From contig JAFIGF010000226.1 in the NCBI GenBank assembly GCA_020831535.1, positions 1 through 39,324 on the forward strand: a stretch of DNA of 39,324 nucleotides, written 5' to 3'. This DNA comes from Opitutales bacterium (GTDB lineage: Bacteria > Verrucomicrobiota > Verrucomicrobiia > Opitutales > T3Sed10-336). Positions 6,922-15,746 of this stretch are shown here, piece after piece. Made by a program: the position numbers and the translations under genes. Numbering within the stretch: position 1 is the stretch's first letter; each line of letters begins with the position of its first letter. The notes under the pieces were generated by a model. It saw only the letters and a list, made by a program, of their open reading frames with translations. It made no database searches and was not told where the DNA came from.

Positions 6922-8606
6922 TCTTCTTTGAGAGGGTCGTTGGGATATTCTTCAAGGCCGCTGTCGGGCTTTTGGGCGGGTTCCTCCCGAAGGTCTGGCG
7001 GGATGGGGGAGTCGGGGTGAATTATCTCCGCTACGGAGCGTCCGGGAATGATGCGTGGGGTTAAAAAGATCAGAGTATCATTGAAAGTATTTTGTGTTTT
7101 TGTACTTCGGAAAAGGCCGCCCAAGAGCGGTAAATCTTTTAAGAGAGGAATGCCGGTCACTTGATCAGATTGGGCGTTGGTCGAAAGGCCTCCTATAACA
7201 GTGGTTTGTCCATCGGCAAGATAGAGGGTCGTGGTGGCAGAGCGAGTGATGATGGGGAATTGAATGGTGTCATCTACGGTTACCGGACGGGACTCATCAA
7301 AGTCGTCTTTGGTAGTGATAATATGTAGCTTAATCCAATCATCATCAATCACCTGTGGGGTTACCTCGAGTCGTAGGAGAGCCTTTTTAAATTCCACTCC
7401 GGAAGTGGCTGCAAGGCCTGTTCCGGTGGTGGATCGGAAGGGGCGCTCCTCTCCGCTTTCAATGGTGGCGGTTTGTTTGTCGAGGGTAGTGATGGAGGGA
7501 TTTGATACAATTTCCAACTCTCCCTCTCGCTGCATCGCGGTAAGTTGCATCTGGAGTTGAGTGTTGGAAGAAAAGCGGGTAGCACCAAAGGTCAACCCCG
7601 CCCCACCTTCAGAAACGAATTGGGCAGGGAAGTTGGCATTGAAGAGGCCGCGGGCATCATCTCCATCAAAATTCAAAGGAGTGCCGACGCTGACTTGCCC
7701 GCCATCCATTCCACTCCACAAACCGCCCCATTGAACTCCCAGATCACGGGCGGTTTCGGTGTTGGTTTGTACGATGCTGGCTTCGATAAGGATTTGATAG
7801 GCAGGTTGGTCGAGGTTTTGTGCGAGGTTTAGAACATTTTCCATGAAACCGGAGGGGGCATGAATGACCAGTAAGCCACTGTCCCGGTCGGAGATGATGG
7901 AAATTTGTTCTCTGGCTCCAGTTGAGGAGTCTCCTTGTAGAATGGAAAAGCTTTGTTTAAGGGATTCCGCAAGGATTTCAGCGTTGGCGTAGCGGGCGCG
8001 GTACAATTCGACGCGGAGAGGTTCCGCTCTTCGACGGGCTTCACGGGCTTCCTCGCGCTGGCGGAGAGATTGTTCCAAGGCGATTTGTTTTTCCAGATCC
8101 TCGCGGGAAAGGACCCGCAAGAGTCCGTTACGATAGCTATAGTGAAGGCTATGGGCTTCGACGATTTGTTCGAATAGTTCGTTCCAAGGCATCTCTTTGG
8201 AAATGGAGAGGGCCACCGGACCACTGACATGGTGACCGAGCAAAAGATTGATTTCAGCACCCTTGGCAAGGGTACGTAAGACGACGGCAATATCCATTTC
8301 CCTGGTCAGATTCATCGCGGTGACAGGATCGTCTGGCAAGGGATCGTTTTGGGAGGAGTGGAGAAGGGGAATTTCCTCCTGATTTTGATCCTCTCGGTCG
8401 GAACTTGTTGGGGTGGGCGGATAGATGGCTCTGGGGACGGTGGGAGGGAGGGTGTCCGAGCGTTCAAACAAGGAAGGAATATTTGTCGAGGTCCCGGTTT
8501 TTTCCTCTTCCTTGGCTTGGGTCTGACAACTGCTAAGTACCAAGGAAAGGGAGAAGGTGATAATTCCCGGTAAAAATCGGGTCTGGGAAGGGCGAAGTTT
8601 TTTCAT
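6918..8606 (-). CDS. Secretin lipoprotein (MshL/PilQ/GspD-like)
   Basis: 562 residues, close to the length of MshL. The N-terminus is a lipoprotein signal peptide with lipobox LSSC (C27). A STN/N0-like segment follows (about 95-170, VVLRTLAKGAEINLLLGHHVSG), then an N1-like repeat (LYRARYANAEILAESLKQ). The C-terminal secretin pore domain includes ILIEASIVQTNTETARDLGVQWGG, the VTGIPLLKDLPLLGGLF signature and a terminal LIFLTPRII strand. It should form the outer-membrane ring through which the pilus passes. The N-terminal part is short, with only about two N-domains, which suits type IV pilus/MSHA systems better than large T2SS GspD. It overlaps both neighbours by 4 bases. Confidence 0.92.
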   Translation of the reverse strand: MKKLRPSQTRFLPGIITFSLSLVLSSCQTQAKEEEKTGTSTNIPSLFERSDTLPPTVPRAIYPPTPTSSDREDQNQEEIPLLHSSQNDPLPDDPVTAMNLTREMDIAVVLRTLAKGAEINLLLGHHVSGPVALSISKEMPWNELFEQIVEAHSLHYSYRNGLLRVLSREDLEKQIALEQSLRQREEAREARRRAEPLRVELYRARYANAEILAESLKQSFSILQGDSSTGAREQISIISDRDSGLLVIHAPSGFMENVLNLAQNLDQPAYQILIEASIVQTNTETARDLGVQWGGLWSGMDGGQVSVGTPLNFDGDDARGLFNANFPAQFVSEGGAGLTFGATRFSSNTQLQMQLTAMQREGELEIVSNPSITTLDKQTATIESGEERPFRSTTGTGLAATSGVEFKKALLRLEVTPQVIDDDWIKLHIITTKDDFDESRPVTVDDTIQFPIITRSATTTLYLADGQTTVIGGLSTNAQSDQVTGIPLLKDLPLLGGLFRSTKTQNTFNDTLIFLTPRIIPGRSVAEIIHPDSPIPPDLREEPAQKPDSGLEEYPNDPLKEE

Positions 8607-9091
8607 GGTTTGTTAAGTTCTATCCGAATTGGTGTTTTCAATTGGGGATTACTGATTTTTAGGTGGGTGGGCTGTATTTCCAAAATTTGCCAGGACTGAT
8701 CCTCCAACCATTCTCCGGGAAGTCGGGATTCCCCGTCGACTATGGCAATGTGGCGATCATTGATATTAAAATATCCGGTATAAGCGGGAAGATCCGTAGG
8801 GGCGGTTTCACTTCCGTCTCCAGGGGGTGTTTCCGGTTCCTCCGACAGGGCGGGAAAGGGAGTAAGTTTTTTTTCGGTCCAGGGGTTATCGAGAGCCTCT
8901 AGAACTATCCGGTGAGAGTGCGGTAGAGTGATTTGGGACAATTGGACTTGGGCCTGGATTGCCAGTGGTTCGTCATCGGTGGTTGACGGGGAAGTCAAGT
9001 CAGAGGAGGAAGGGGACCATAATAAATCCCCCACCGCAGCAATTGCGACTACGGCGACAGTGGTGATGATGATTTTTTCCCGGCGATTCAT
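8603..9091 (-). CDS. PilP/MshK/GspC-like alignment-complex protein
   Basis: 162 residues from the ATG at 9091, which overlaps the preceding stop by ATGA; an upstream in-frame ATG at 9163 would overlap far more and is unlikely. A short basic N-terminus (MNRREK) precedes one membrane helix (IIITTVAVVAIAAVGDLLW). A disordered Ser/Thr/Pro/Glu-rich periplasmic linker follows, then a small beta domain (YFNINDRHIAIVDGESRLPGEWL...ILEIQPTHLKISN) of the homology-region type that links the inner-membrane complex to the secretin. The last strand ends one gene-overlap before the secretin. Sequence conservation in this class is low, so the name rests on topology, the domain pattern and operon position. Confidence 0.7.
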   Translation of the reverse strand: MNRREKIIITTVAVVAIAAVGDLLWSPSSSDLTSPSTTDDEPLAIQAQVQLSQITLPHSHRIVLEALDNPWTEKKLTPFPALSEEPETPPGDGSETAPTDLPAYTGYFNINDRHIAIVDGESRLPGEWLEDQSWQILEIQPTHLKISNPQLKTPIRIELNKP

Positions 9092-9636
9092 GCGAGAGGA
9101 AATTTCAGGGTTAAGGAATATTCCGGCTGTTGATTCGTTCCTTTGACGGTTAAGGTCTTCCACTCAAGCCGATAGGGAAAGTTTGCGAGCTTAATAAACA
9201 AGTTGCGAAAATCCGGCAGGGCGCCTTCTATGGTGAGCCGAACTTCCAAGTGGTTCATCTGATCAGGGGGGAAATGGAGAGAGGTCTCCATCTCTAACAA
9301 TTTTAGAGCGTTGGAGGTAATGGTTTCGCTTAGCATTTCGGTGATGGATTCCAGTTGGTCGCGATCCAGGTTCTGCTGGGAAATCCTTTCCATTTGCTGT
9401 TCATGCAAATGGTTTCTTCGGTCCCGCCATTGTTCATAAACCGGCTCCCATGTCTCCCAGGAATTCAGACGATTCTGGATCTGGGAGATTTCCGCTTGGA
9501 GCGTGCGGTTTTGTTGCCAGGTAAAAGTGATGCCGCCGAAGATGAGGACTACCAGACCGATGCTGGTTACGGCAATCATTCCCCAGTAACTTTTGTACCT
9601 CTTTTTCCAGAATTCTTTTATTTGGACATTGGTCAT
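9088..9636 (-). CDS. PilO/MshJ/GspM-like inner-membrane protein
   Basis: 182 residues. A basic cytoplasmic N-terminus (KEFWKKRYKSY) precedes one membrane helix (about 18-38, YWGMIAVTSIGLVVLIFGGI). Next comes a coiled-coil segment rich in Gln, Arg and Glu (about 42-110), then a ferredoxin-like periplasmic domain containing LEVRLTIEGALPDFRNLFIKLANFPYR, the pattern of PilO-type proteins (G-x-[FY]-x-x-[LF]...L). It should pair with the PilN-like half of the upstream fusion protein to form the alignment complex. It overlaps both neighbours by 4 bases. Family-level identification is by topology and context. Confidence 0.75.
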   Translation of the reverse strand: MTNVQIKEFWKKRYKSYWGMIAVTSIGLVVLIFGGITFTWQQNRTLQAEISQIQNRLNSWETWEPVYEQWRDRRNHLHEQQMERISQQNLDRDQLESITEMLSETITSNALKLLEMETSLHFPPDQMNHLEVRLTIEGALPDFRNLFIKLANFPYRLEWKTLTVKGTNQQPEYSLTLKFPLA

Positions 9637-11300
9637 GGCGTGAGAGGAATGGTTTTAATTTCCATGCTAAAGCGAAGAAGGGGGTTCTCCTTTTCATCGG
9701 TAACAAGGTTTGAGTGGCGAAGGGTGGCTTCAGCGGTCAGGACTGATTCCTGAAGGTCTTGGTGGTATAAGCCTAAGCGATTGGCTTGGAGGGCTTCTTC
9801 TCCGCTAACACTGCCCTCAATTCGAATGGAGGGTGCGTTTTGTCCGGAGGGTTCCCTGATTTGGTGAACATGGTGAATACTTATTTCCGGAGGGGCTAAG
9901 GTGAAAATTTCGTGGAGGAATGCGAGAGGCTTGAAGGGGTCCAGGGATTGGCGAACGTTATCAATTTCCCGATGCAGGGAGGTTACCCGGGTGAGAACTT
10001 CCTCCCCGCTCAGGGTGAAGCTCGGAATGGTTCTTTCCAGGGCATTCTTTTTGTCGCGAAGCTCTTGTAAAGCGAGATGTTGCTGGAGGTAGAAAAATCC
10101 CAGAAGAAGGGTCATAAAAAGAAAAAGAACGAAAATTCTGACATTGATTTTTTGATGTGATATTTGCGCTAATCTCTCGCTCAAAGGGTTGCAAAGATTC
10201 GGCCCGGTATTGGTTTTGGCCAGAGCGAGTCCCAAAGCGGTGGCAAATCCGGCCGACTGAAGTGGTTTTTGATGTTCGACGTTTTCCGGCAACTTCCGTT
10301 CCGGGAATGGATCGATGATTTCAATGGGGTAGGTTGTTTGATCCTTAAGGTAGCGAAGGCAGTGAGGGCTCTCAACAAAGTGACCAGTCAGATGTATTGA
10401 GTTAGGGGCTTCGATGTCGGGAAATTTGGTCCTGGTATATTCGAGGGTCCGGTCCAACTGCCTGGAAAGTCTTTCCAAGGGGGGGTTGACGATCTCCTTG
10501 ACTTCCTGCTCATCATAATTGTGGTGGGGCCATGGGGATATCCCAAGGTCAAGAATCAGAGATCGTGCGGTGCCGGAGTCCGGAGATGGGCTTAATTGCT
10601 TTACCAAGTCCTCGGCGATTTGTTCTAAACCGATAGGGACGGCACGGACAAGGATTGTTTTTTCGTTATCGAAAATCATGATACGGCTATAATTCCAGCC
10701 GAAGTGGGCAATGGCTTTCACCTTGCCAGGATAAGTCAACCAGCCTTCCCGGAAAAGGTTGCGAATCGCAAAGATTGCCAAAGTAAGGCCCTCTACTGAG
10801 GGTCCGGCTTGGGAGAAGGCTTTGACAATACGGTCTTTTTCATTTTTCTCGACCAGCAGTCCGATGGCTTTTTGTAGATTACGCCCATCGACTTCGATGA
10901 TTTTCTCGGGGTCAACATCGCAAAAATTTTTTTTTTCGTCAAAAGGGTCTTCTCGCTGAATCGCCCAGTAGGAGGCCTCTGGAAGGTGAACCAGTTTGAC
11001 GGGGGGAAGGGTTAAGGGGTAGATACGGGCATTCCCGCGGGCTAAAGTGCTCCAGAAAGTGATTTGTGAAGGGGGGTGTCGTAGGGATTTGATGGCTTTG
11101 CTAAGACCTTCGGTTACCCCGTGTGAGCCCATTTCCAAACCAGGGTTGAGTGGTTCGTAATGACATTGTAGAACCTTAAAGCTTTGATTGCTTTGGTGAG
11201 CAACTAGGACTATGCGAATTTCCCTGGGACCGAATTCCACTCCAGCCACAAGGACCGGATTGGAGCGTTTGAAGGCAAGGCTTTGAAATAATGAAAACAT
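9633..11300 (-). CDS. PilM-PilN fusion (GspL/MshI-like) pilus assembly protein
   Basis: 555 residues combining two usual proteins. Residues 1 to about 375 are a cytoplasmic actin-like PilM domain (VAGVEFGPREIRIVLV near the start, FGWNYSRIMIF around 200-210, and the late nucleotide-fold segment SAGFATALGLAL). One membrane helix follows (about 388-406, RIFVLFLFMTLLLGFFYL). Then come a coiled coil (LQELRDKKNALERTI) and a PilN-like periplasmic domain with FLHEIFTLAPPEISIHHV and a beta-alpha-beta fold. GspL and some MshI proteins have this fused layout, while canonical T4P loci encode PilM and PilN separately. The start lies 11 bases after the GGDEF gene, and the end overlaps the PilO-like gene by 4 bases. 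Confidence 0.85.
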   Translation of the reverse strand: MFSLFQSLAFKRSNPVLVAGVEFGPREIRIVLVAHQSNQSFKVLQCHYEPLNPGLEMGSHGVTEGLSKAIKSLRHPPSQITFWSTLARGNARIYPLTLPPVKLVHLPEASYWAIQREDPFDEKKNFCDVDPEKIIEVDGRNLQKAIGLLVEKNEKDRIVKAFSQAGPSVEGLTLAIFAIRNLFREGWLTYPGKVKAIAHFGWNYSRIMIFDNEKTILVRAVPIGLEQIAEDLVKQLSPSPDSGTARSLILDLGISPWPHHNYDEQEVKEIVNPPLERLSRQLDRTLEYTRTKFPDIEAPNSIHLTGHFVESPHCLRYLKDQTTYPIEIIDPFPERKLPENVEHQKPLQSAGFATALGLALAKTNTGPNLCNPLSERLAQISHQKINVRIFVLFLFMTLLLGFFYLQQHLALQELRDKKNALERTIPSFTLSGEEVLTRVTSLHREIDNVRQSLDPFKPLAFLHEIFTLAPPEISIHHVHQIREPSGQNAPSIRIEGSVSGEEALQANRLGLYHQDLQESVLTAEATLRHSNLVTDEKENPLLRFSMEIKTIPLTP

Positions 11301-11311
11301 ACCGGAGGGTT

Positions 11312-12295
11312 TTAGCAGGGAAGTTGATTGGTTGTTTCTGATAGTTCTTGCGGACTTTTATCGGCGCAGGAGGCAAACCAAAAAATACGGTTTCGTCCTT
11401 GTCTTTTCGCTTCGTAGAGTGCTTTGTCAGCGGTTTGCAGGATGACCTCAGGTTGTTCAAAGGCGGTAGTGAATGCCACCCCAAAACTCACCGTGATGGG
11501 ATCTTCGTGGGGAATGAAGTTTTTGGCATTCATAGTGAATTGATGGCGGATTTTCAGAAGCCTTTTCAAGATCGCTTGTTGGGAGTCGTTATCCATTTTC
11601 AGTGGCATAAGGATAAGGAATTCTTCTCCTCCCCAGCGGGCGATGTTATCAGAGGTTCGTATTCCCATCTGCACGGAATTGGCAAAAAGCTGGAGAACCT
11701 GGTCACCGGTTTGGTGCCCAAAGTTATCGTTGATCTGTTTGAAATGGTCCAGGTCGGCAACAACCAGTGCCAATTGTCCGTTTTCGCGTTGCGTGCGGGC
11801 AATTTCCTTTCCAATTAGATCCATCATCGCGCGCCGATTGTATAAACCGGTCAAGTCGTCATGCATGGCCAGACTTTGCATTTTCTTTTCGGCCTCGCGG
11901 AGATCTTGTTCCAGTTTAATAGACCTTTCTCCAACCAGGACCCGGGCTCGCAACTCTCCCCGATTGAAGGGTTTTCGAATGAAATCCGAGGCTCCTTTTT
12001 CCAATGCGGCAATGGCTGATTGAGAAGTTGTGCGGGCGGTCACAAAGATAATATAAGGTGGGATTTGGGTATATTTCTGTCGGATAATTCGGCAAACCTC
12101 ATCTCCATTGATTCCCGGCAACTCCCAATCCAGAAGAACAATCAGTGGGTTCTTCTCCTTTTCGATAACCGCTAGGGCCTCTTCGCCATTATCGACCGTT
12201 AGGGTGGGATAGCCAACACTCTCGAGGGTTCCACGCATCATCATTTGGGAGGTTGCGTCATCTTCAACGATCAAAACTTTTTGTGTTGGATTCAT
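11312..12295 (-). CDS. Response regulator diguanylate cyclase (REC-GGDEF)
   Basis: 327 residues. An N-terminal receiver domain (VLIVEDD, phospho-acceptor D56 in LLDWELP, and Lys108 in RKPF) is joined by a short helical linker to a GGDEF domain. The active-site motif is GGEEF (222-226), so catalysis should be intact. Five residues before it stands an RxxD inhibitory site (R213-T-S-D216), which predicts product feedback by c-di-GMP. The protein should make c-di-GMP when phosphorylated, as WspR/PleD-type enzymes do. The gene overlaps the HD-GYP gene by ATGA and precedes the PilM-PilN fusion by 11 bases, inside the pilus operon. No histidine kinase is encoded in the window. Confidence 0.93.
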   Translation of the reverse strand: MNPTQKVLIVEDDATSQMMMRGTLESVGYPTLTVDNGEEALAVIEKEKNPLIVLLDWELPGINGDEVCRIIRQKYTQIPPYIIFVTARTTSQSAIAALEKGASDFIRKPFNRGELRARVLVGERSIKLEQDLREAEKKMQSLAMHDDLTGLYNRRAMMDLIGKEIARTQRENGQLALVVADLDHFKQINDNFGHQTGDQVLQLFANSVQMGIRTSDNIARWGGEEFLILMPLKMDNDSQQAILKRLLKIRHQFTMNAKNFIPHEDPITVSFGVAFTTAFEQPEVILQTADKALYEAKRQGRNRIFWFASCADKSPQELSETTNQLPC

Positions 12296-13476
12296 ACTGA
12301 TCTCTTAGGGTAAATTTTTTCGACTGATCCGATTATCTGAGAGAATTTTTTCAGGATTTTGGGGTCGAAGTGCTGTTTCTCATGGTACAACTGCGCAAAA
12401 CTTTCCTGTATTGATTGGGCGGGGTGATAGGAGCGTGGTGAGCAAATGCCATCAAAGATGTCGGCGATGATGAATATTCTCGCCGCGAGGGGAATCTCTT
12501 CTCCTTTCAGTCCGCGAGGGTAGCCGCTGCCGTCGTAGCGTTCATGGTGGCAACGAACAATTTCGGCAACTTCCTTCAGATAGGGGTTCCGGGAGAGGAC
12601 GCGGTAGCCGATCTCTACGTGGGTCTGCATCAATTCCCATTCGGCTTTAGTCAATGGTCCAGGCTTGGCCAGAATATGATCGGGAATGCCAATTTTTCCG
12701 ATGTCGTGTAGAAAGGCGGCCCGACGCAGAATCTCGAGTTCCCGTGGAGACAAAGCCAGTGCCTGGCCCAGTATCAGGCAGATCTCCACGACGCGGCGGG
12801 TATGATCTCCGGTAGTTTTTTCCTTGGCTTCAAGAAGCGAAACCAATGCTTCCAACATATATTGGTACGAATCCTCAAGATGCTGTTTCGTTTCCGCGAG
12901 TTCCTTTCCCCGGGCCTGGGCCAGTTTCCGGACTTCTGCTTCTTTCCGTTCTTTCTCTATAAGAGCATTGCGGAAGGTCATCCCCCTGGCTAGTGCCATG
13001 TGCAGGGAATCGATAGTGATAGGTTTGGGAAGGAAGTCGATCGCCCCGGCGCGAATGGCGCGGATGGCATTTTGAGACTGGGTACAACCGGTAAAAAGAA
13101 TTCCGACGAGGGTAGGGTATTGACTCCCAAAATACTCCACCAGGCTAATCCCGTCTTCGCCTGGCATACGCAAGTCGGTCATGAGAATATCGAACGACTC
13201 CTTTTGGTTCGTCATGATTTTCTTAGCTGATTCCGCACCGGTGCATTTAGTGACTTTATAGCCGCATTGCTCAATAAGTTGGGTAAGGGTTTCCAGAACG
13301 GAAGAGTCATCGTCGACCAAGAGAATACTTCCCTTTATTTTATCGTGGTCATTTGAAAAGTAGGGCAACTGTTCAGAAGAAAACGTTTGTAGGGAACGAG
13401 GCATGAATCGTTGAATGTGAATATAAATAGGGGCTGGGATTGCTTTCGTTAGGTTTTTAGTCGAGCCATTGTTCAA
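12292..13476 (-). CDS. Response regulator HD-GYP c-di-GMP phosphodiesterase
   Basis: Up to 394 residues. A receiver domain (ILLVDDD, phospho-acceptor D101 in MTDLRMPG, K151 in PKP) is followed by a coiled coil and an HD-GYP domain. Metal and catalytic motifs are complete: HTRR, HDIGKIGIPD (H257, D258), HHERYDGSGYP (310-320) and a late D-I-F-D. It should hydrolyse c-di-GMP. The start is uncertain. A TTG at 13476 overlaps the upstream gene by 20 bases, while an internal ATG at 13404 (MPRSLQ...) would leave a 52-base gap; neither has a clear Shine-Dalgarno, and the receiver domain begins only at about residue 48 of the long form. Next to the GGDEF gene and the MshEN ATPase, this supplies the degrading arm of a local c-di-GMP circuit. 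Confidence 0.93.
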   Translation of the reverse strand: MNNGSTKNLTKAIPAPIYIHIQRFMPRSLQTFSSEQLPYFSNDHDKIKGSILLVDDDSSVLETLTQLIEQCGYKVTKCTGAESAKKIMTNQKESFDILMTDLRMPGEDGISLVEYFGSQYPTLVGILFTGCTQSQNAIRAIRAGAIDFLPKPITIDSLHMALARGMTFRNALIEKERKEAEVRKLAQARGKELAETKQHLEDSYQYMLEALVSLLEAKEKTTGDHTRRVVEICLILGQALALSPRELEILRRAAFLHDIGKIGIPDHILAKPGPLTKAEWELMQTHVEIGYRVLSRNPYLKEVAEIVRCHHERYDGSGYPRGLKGEEIPLAARIFIIADIFDGICSPRSYHPAQSIQESFAQLYHEKQHFDPKILKKFSQIIGSVEKIYPKRSV

Positions 13477-15139
13477 CGGCGAAATCGGCGATTTGAAAAA
13501 TCATCGTGGGGTTGGCGGGTTTGAGATCAATAACCCCGTTCAGGGAGGCGAAGGCACCAACGCCGTAAAAGCTCGACTCCACGTTAATATTGCCTGCACT
13601 CAGGACCGTTCCCATCCATTGGCGGGTTCCATTATTACTGGTGATGTGCATATCCTGATGGGTTTCCCAATAGACTCGGCGGGCTAGTTGTTTTGCGGTT
13701 TCTACATCAATTTGGTTGAGGTTGGTGAAGCTCACTCCATCGGTGGAGACTTGGACTGGTCCGGAGAAGCGAATGGGGCCTTCGACAAATACGGTAATCC
13801 GATCACCCGTAGAGAGATCAAGGCGGAGGGTCTGCCCCCATGATCCCGGTCCGAAGGATTTGAATACATAACAACCTGGATCTCCGACTTCCTGGCAATT
13901 GCCGGCCTGTAGGGTCAGTGTGGAACCCCCTCCAATGGTTAAATCTCCATACACTCCCGGAGGAAGGACACGACTGCCACTTTGCGGAACGACAATATCC
14001 TCAGTCCCCGCCATGAAACTTTGTAGTGGAGGGGGCGGAGGCGGTGGGGGGCAACCTGTAGGTGGTGTCGGCTCGACACGGGGAGGACTGGGAATGTTGG
14101 TATTTCCCGGTTGGAAATTATTAATGGCACCGCCGGCAAAACTGTCGCCTTCTATGGTGCCCCCGCGGCCCCATCCTGAAGTGATATTGTTTCCAGCATG
14201 GACCTCTCCGCCGATGTCGGTATTGCCGTTGAAGTTAATATTCCAGCTTGCGTACACATTTCCGAGGACTTCGCCATGGCTAATGTCCACACTGCCGCCA
14301 GCATGAATGTCTCCGCCGACGAAGGAATTGGATGAATGCAGGATTACATTGCCGGTGGCAAAAATGGAACCAAGAACCGCCGTGCCTGATTGCAGAACCA
14401 CATTTCCATTGGCGCGAATATCGCCAACAACCATAGTGTTTGAGGATTGCAGGATGACATCGCCATCGGTTGCGCAAATAAAGCCTCCGACCGAACTGTT
14501 TGACCCAAGGGTGACAGAGGTGAGGGAAATGATATTCCCGGTTACTTCATTGTTTCCGGGGGCAATGGTAATGGAATCGCTGAAGAGGCTTCCATCCACC
14601 GTGGCTCCAGAGGGAAGGGAAAAACCAGTCGAGCCATTTCCGCCGCCTCCGCTGTAAATGACATAATCATCCGGGGTGCTTCCGGTGAATCCGTCGTCGT
14701 CGGAATCCCCATCGTCTTCAGAGGAGATGCCAATGGTAAATGGTGGTAAGGCAACTTTTGCGCCGTGGACGGCTCCATATGGTGTTAATCCGGTTAGCTG
14801 AATGGTGAATTCATTAGTTTCTTCCTCGTAGTCCACGACTTCTGCATGAAAGGTATTTCCGGTTAAAACAAAGGTGAAGGAAGAGCCGACCGGGAGGGGA
14901 TCGCCGGAGGAGTCCGTTAAAAGGGCTTTGCCCGCAGGCGAATGGAAATATTCCCGGCCCGCCTGAGCGGCCAATGTTGTCTGATGGCTGGAGGAGCTCA
15001 CAACAGTCATCTCCATTCCCGAGGATCTAATTTGAATAATTCCACTCCCCAAAATGCCAAACAGGAGAATAACCGCGAGCAAAGGAAGAAGAATGCTTCC
15101 CCGTACTGAGTTGATAGGGTTGGCTTTGATTTTTGTCAT
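13457..15139 (-). CDS. PilX/MshP-like protein with beta-solenoid and poly-Pro linker
   Basis: 560 residues with an unusual layout. The N-terminus (VRG|SILLPLLAVILLF) resembles a PilX/MshP prepilin helix but lacks the Glu at mature position 5. Residues 45-135 look like a pilin-type head. An acidic stretch (EDDGDSDDDG, 141-150) follows. Residues about 206-342 hold roughly seven degenerate 18-20-residue repeats ([ND]-V-x-L-x-S...V-x-G-x-I-x-A-x-G), as in right-handed beta-solenoids and bactofilin-like polymer-forming proteins. Then comes a Pro-rich linker (349-372) with eight consecutive Pro, and a C-terminal domain (380-560) with paired Cys (C414, C423). It sits at the MshP/MshQ position of the locus and may be a pilus-tip or surface adhesin; that is inference. 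A good promoter precedes it. Confidence 0.7.
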   Translation of the reverse strand: MTKIKANPINSVRGSILLPLLAVILLFGILGSGIIQIRSSGMEMTVVSSSSHQTTLAAQAGREYFHSPAGKALLTDSSGDPLPVGSSFTFVLTGNTFHAEVVDYEEETNEFTIQLTGLTPYGAVHGAKVALPPFTIGISSEDDGDSDDDGFTGSTPDDYVIYSGGGGNGSTGFSLPSGATVDGSLFSDSITIAPGNNEVTGNIISLTSVTLGSNSSVGGFICATDGDVILQSSNTMVVGDIRANGNVVLQSGTAVLGSIFATGNVILHSSNSFVGGDIHAGGSVDISHGEVLGNVYASWNINFNGNTDIGGEVHAGNNITSGWGRGGTIEGDSFAGGAINNFQPGNTNIPSPPRVEPTPPTGCPPPPPPPPLQSFMAGTEDIVVPQSGSRVLPPGVYGDLTIGGGSTLTLQAGNCQEVGDPGCYVFKSFGPGSWGQTLRLDLSTGDRITVFVEGPIRFSGPVQVSTDGVSFTNLNQIDVETAKQLARRVYWETHQDMHITSNNGTRQWMGTVLSAGNINVESSFYGVGAFASLNGVIDLKPANPTMIFQIADFAVEQWLD

Positions 15140-15170
15140 GGCGGAGCTTTAAAAAGCCTTTGTAGATTTA

Positions 15171-15198
15171 ATATTATGTAAAAACGGGAAAATGTCAA
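15171..15198 (-). promoter_or_regulatory. Sigma-70-like internal promoter before the PilX-like gene
   Basis: On the minus strand TTGACA (15198-15193) is separated by 16 bases from TAATAT (15176-15171), which would start RNA about 25 bases before the ATG at 15139. The -35 box is perfect and the surroundings are AT-rich. It lies in the longest gap inside the downstream part of the operon (106 bases), so it could drive the PilX-like, c-di-GMP and assembly genes independently of the pilin genes. Confidence 0.5.
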
Positions 15199-15245
15199 AG
15201 GAATATTACAACAGGATTGGCTGTTAAAAAATTTACGAAGCCTGA

Positions 15246-15746
15246 TTATTCCGAGGAAAGAGGGGTGATATTCACTGGAGCGGGGAGGGAGAAGCGTTGG
15301 ATTTGGGGAGCGTCGGGGTTGATTCGAATCGCGGTGGTCAGAGTGTTTAGGCGCACGGAGTCGCCTACCAAAAAAATCTGGAAATCGGTAACCCCTTCCA
15401 AAAGCACATGAGGAGTGCCTGCAGTTTCTAAAAACAGGGTTTCTTCGGTGCTGTCCCAGGCCAAGGCAAGAGCTTCGCCATTGCGGTTGGGGTGAAGACT
15501 TTCCCAGTCGAGACGGATGTTTCCGGGGTTGTCCGAAAGGGCCTCGGCCCATTGCAGTTCCTTTACCATCCGTGCCAGAGCTATTTCGACTTGTTGATTA
15601 TGTCTTATCGTTATTCGCTCCAAGGTGTATCGTTGCACCGCCGAGGAAACAAAAAAAGAGGCAAAGGCCCCCAAAATCCCCAGCAAAACCAGCACTGAGA
15701 TAATTTCCACAAGGGAAAAAGCCGATGGGCCTGGGGATGTTTTCAT
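15246..15746 (-). CDS. Minor pilin/pseudopilin (GspJ/MshO-like)
   Basis: 166 residues from the ATG at 15746, which overlaps the preceding stop by ATGA; a longer frame back to 15893 has no pilin-like start and is rejected. The prepilin signature is SA|FSLVEIISVLVLLGILGAF, with Glu at mature position 5 but Ala, not Gly, before the cleavage point. The body (RYTLERITIRHNQQVEIALARMVKELQWAEAL) resembles GspJ/MshO minor pilins. It should be processed by a prepilin peptidase, not encoded here, and join the pilus-initiating minor-pilin complex. Confidence 0.85.
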   Translation of the reverse strand: MKTSPGPSAFSLVEIISVLVLLGILGAFASFFVSSAVQRYTLERITIRHNQQVEIALARMVKELQWAEALSDNPGNIRLDWESLHPNRNGEALALAWDSTEETLFLETAGTPHVLLEGVTDFQIFLVGDSVRLNTLTTAIRINPDAPQIQRFSLPAPVNITPLSSE

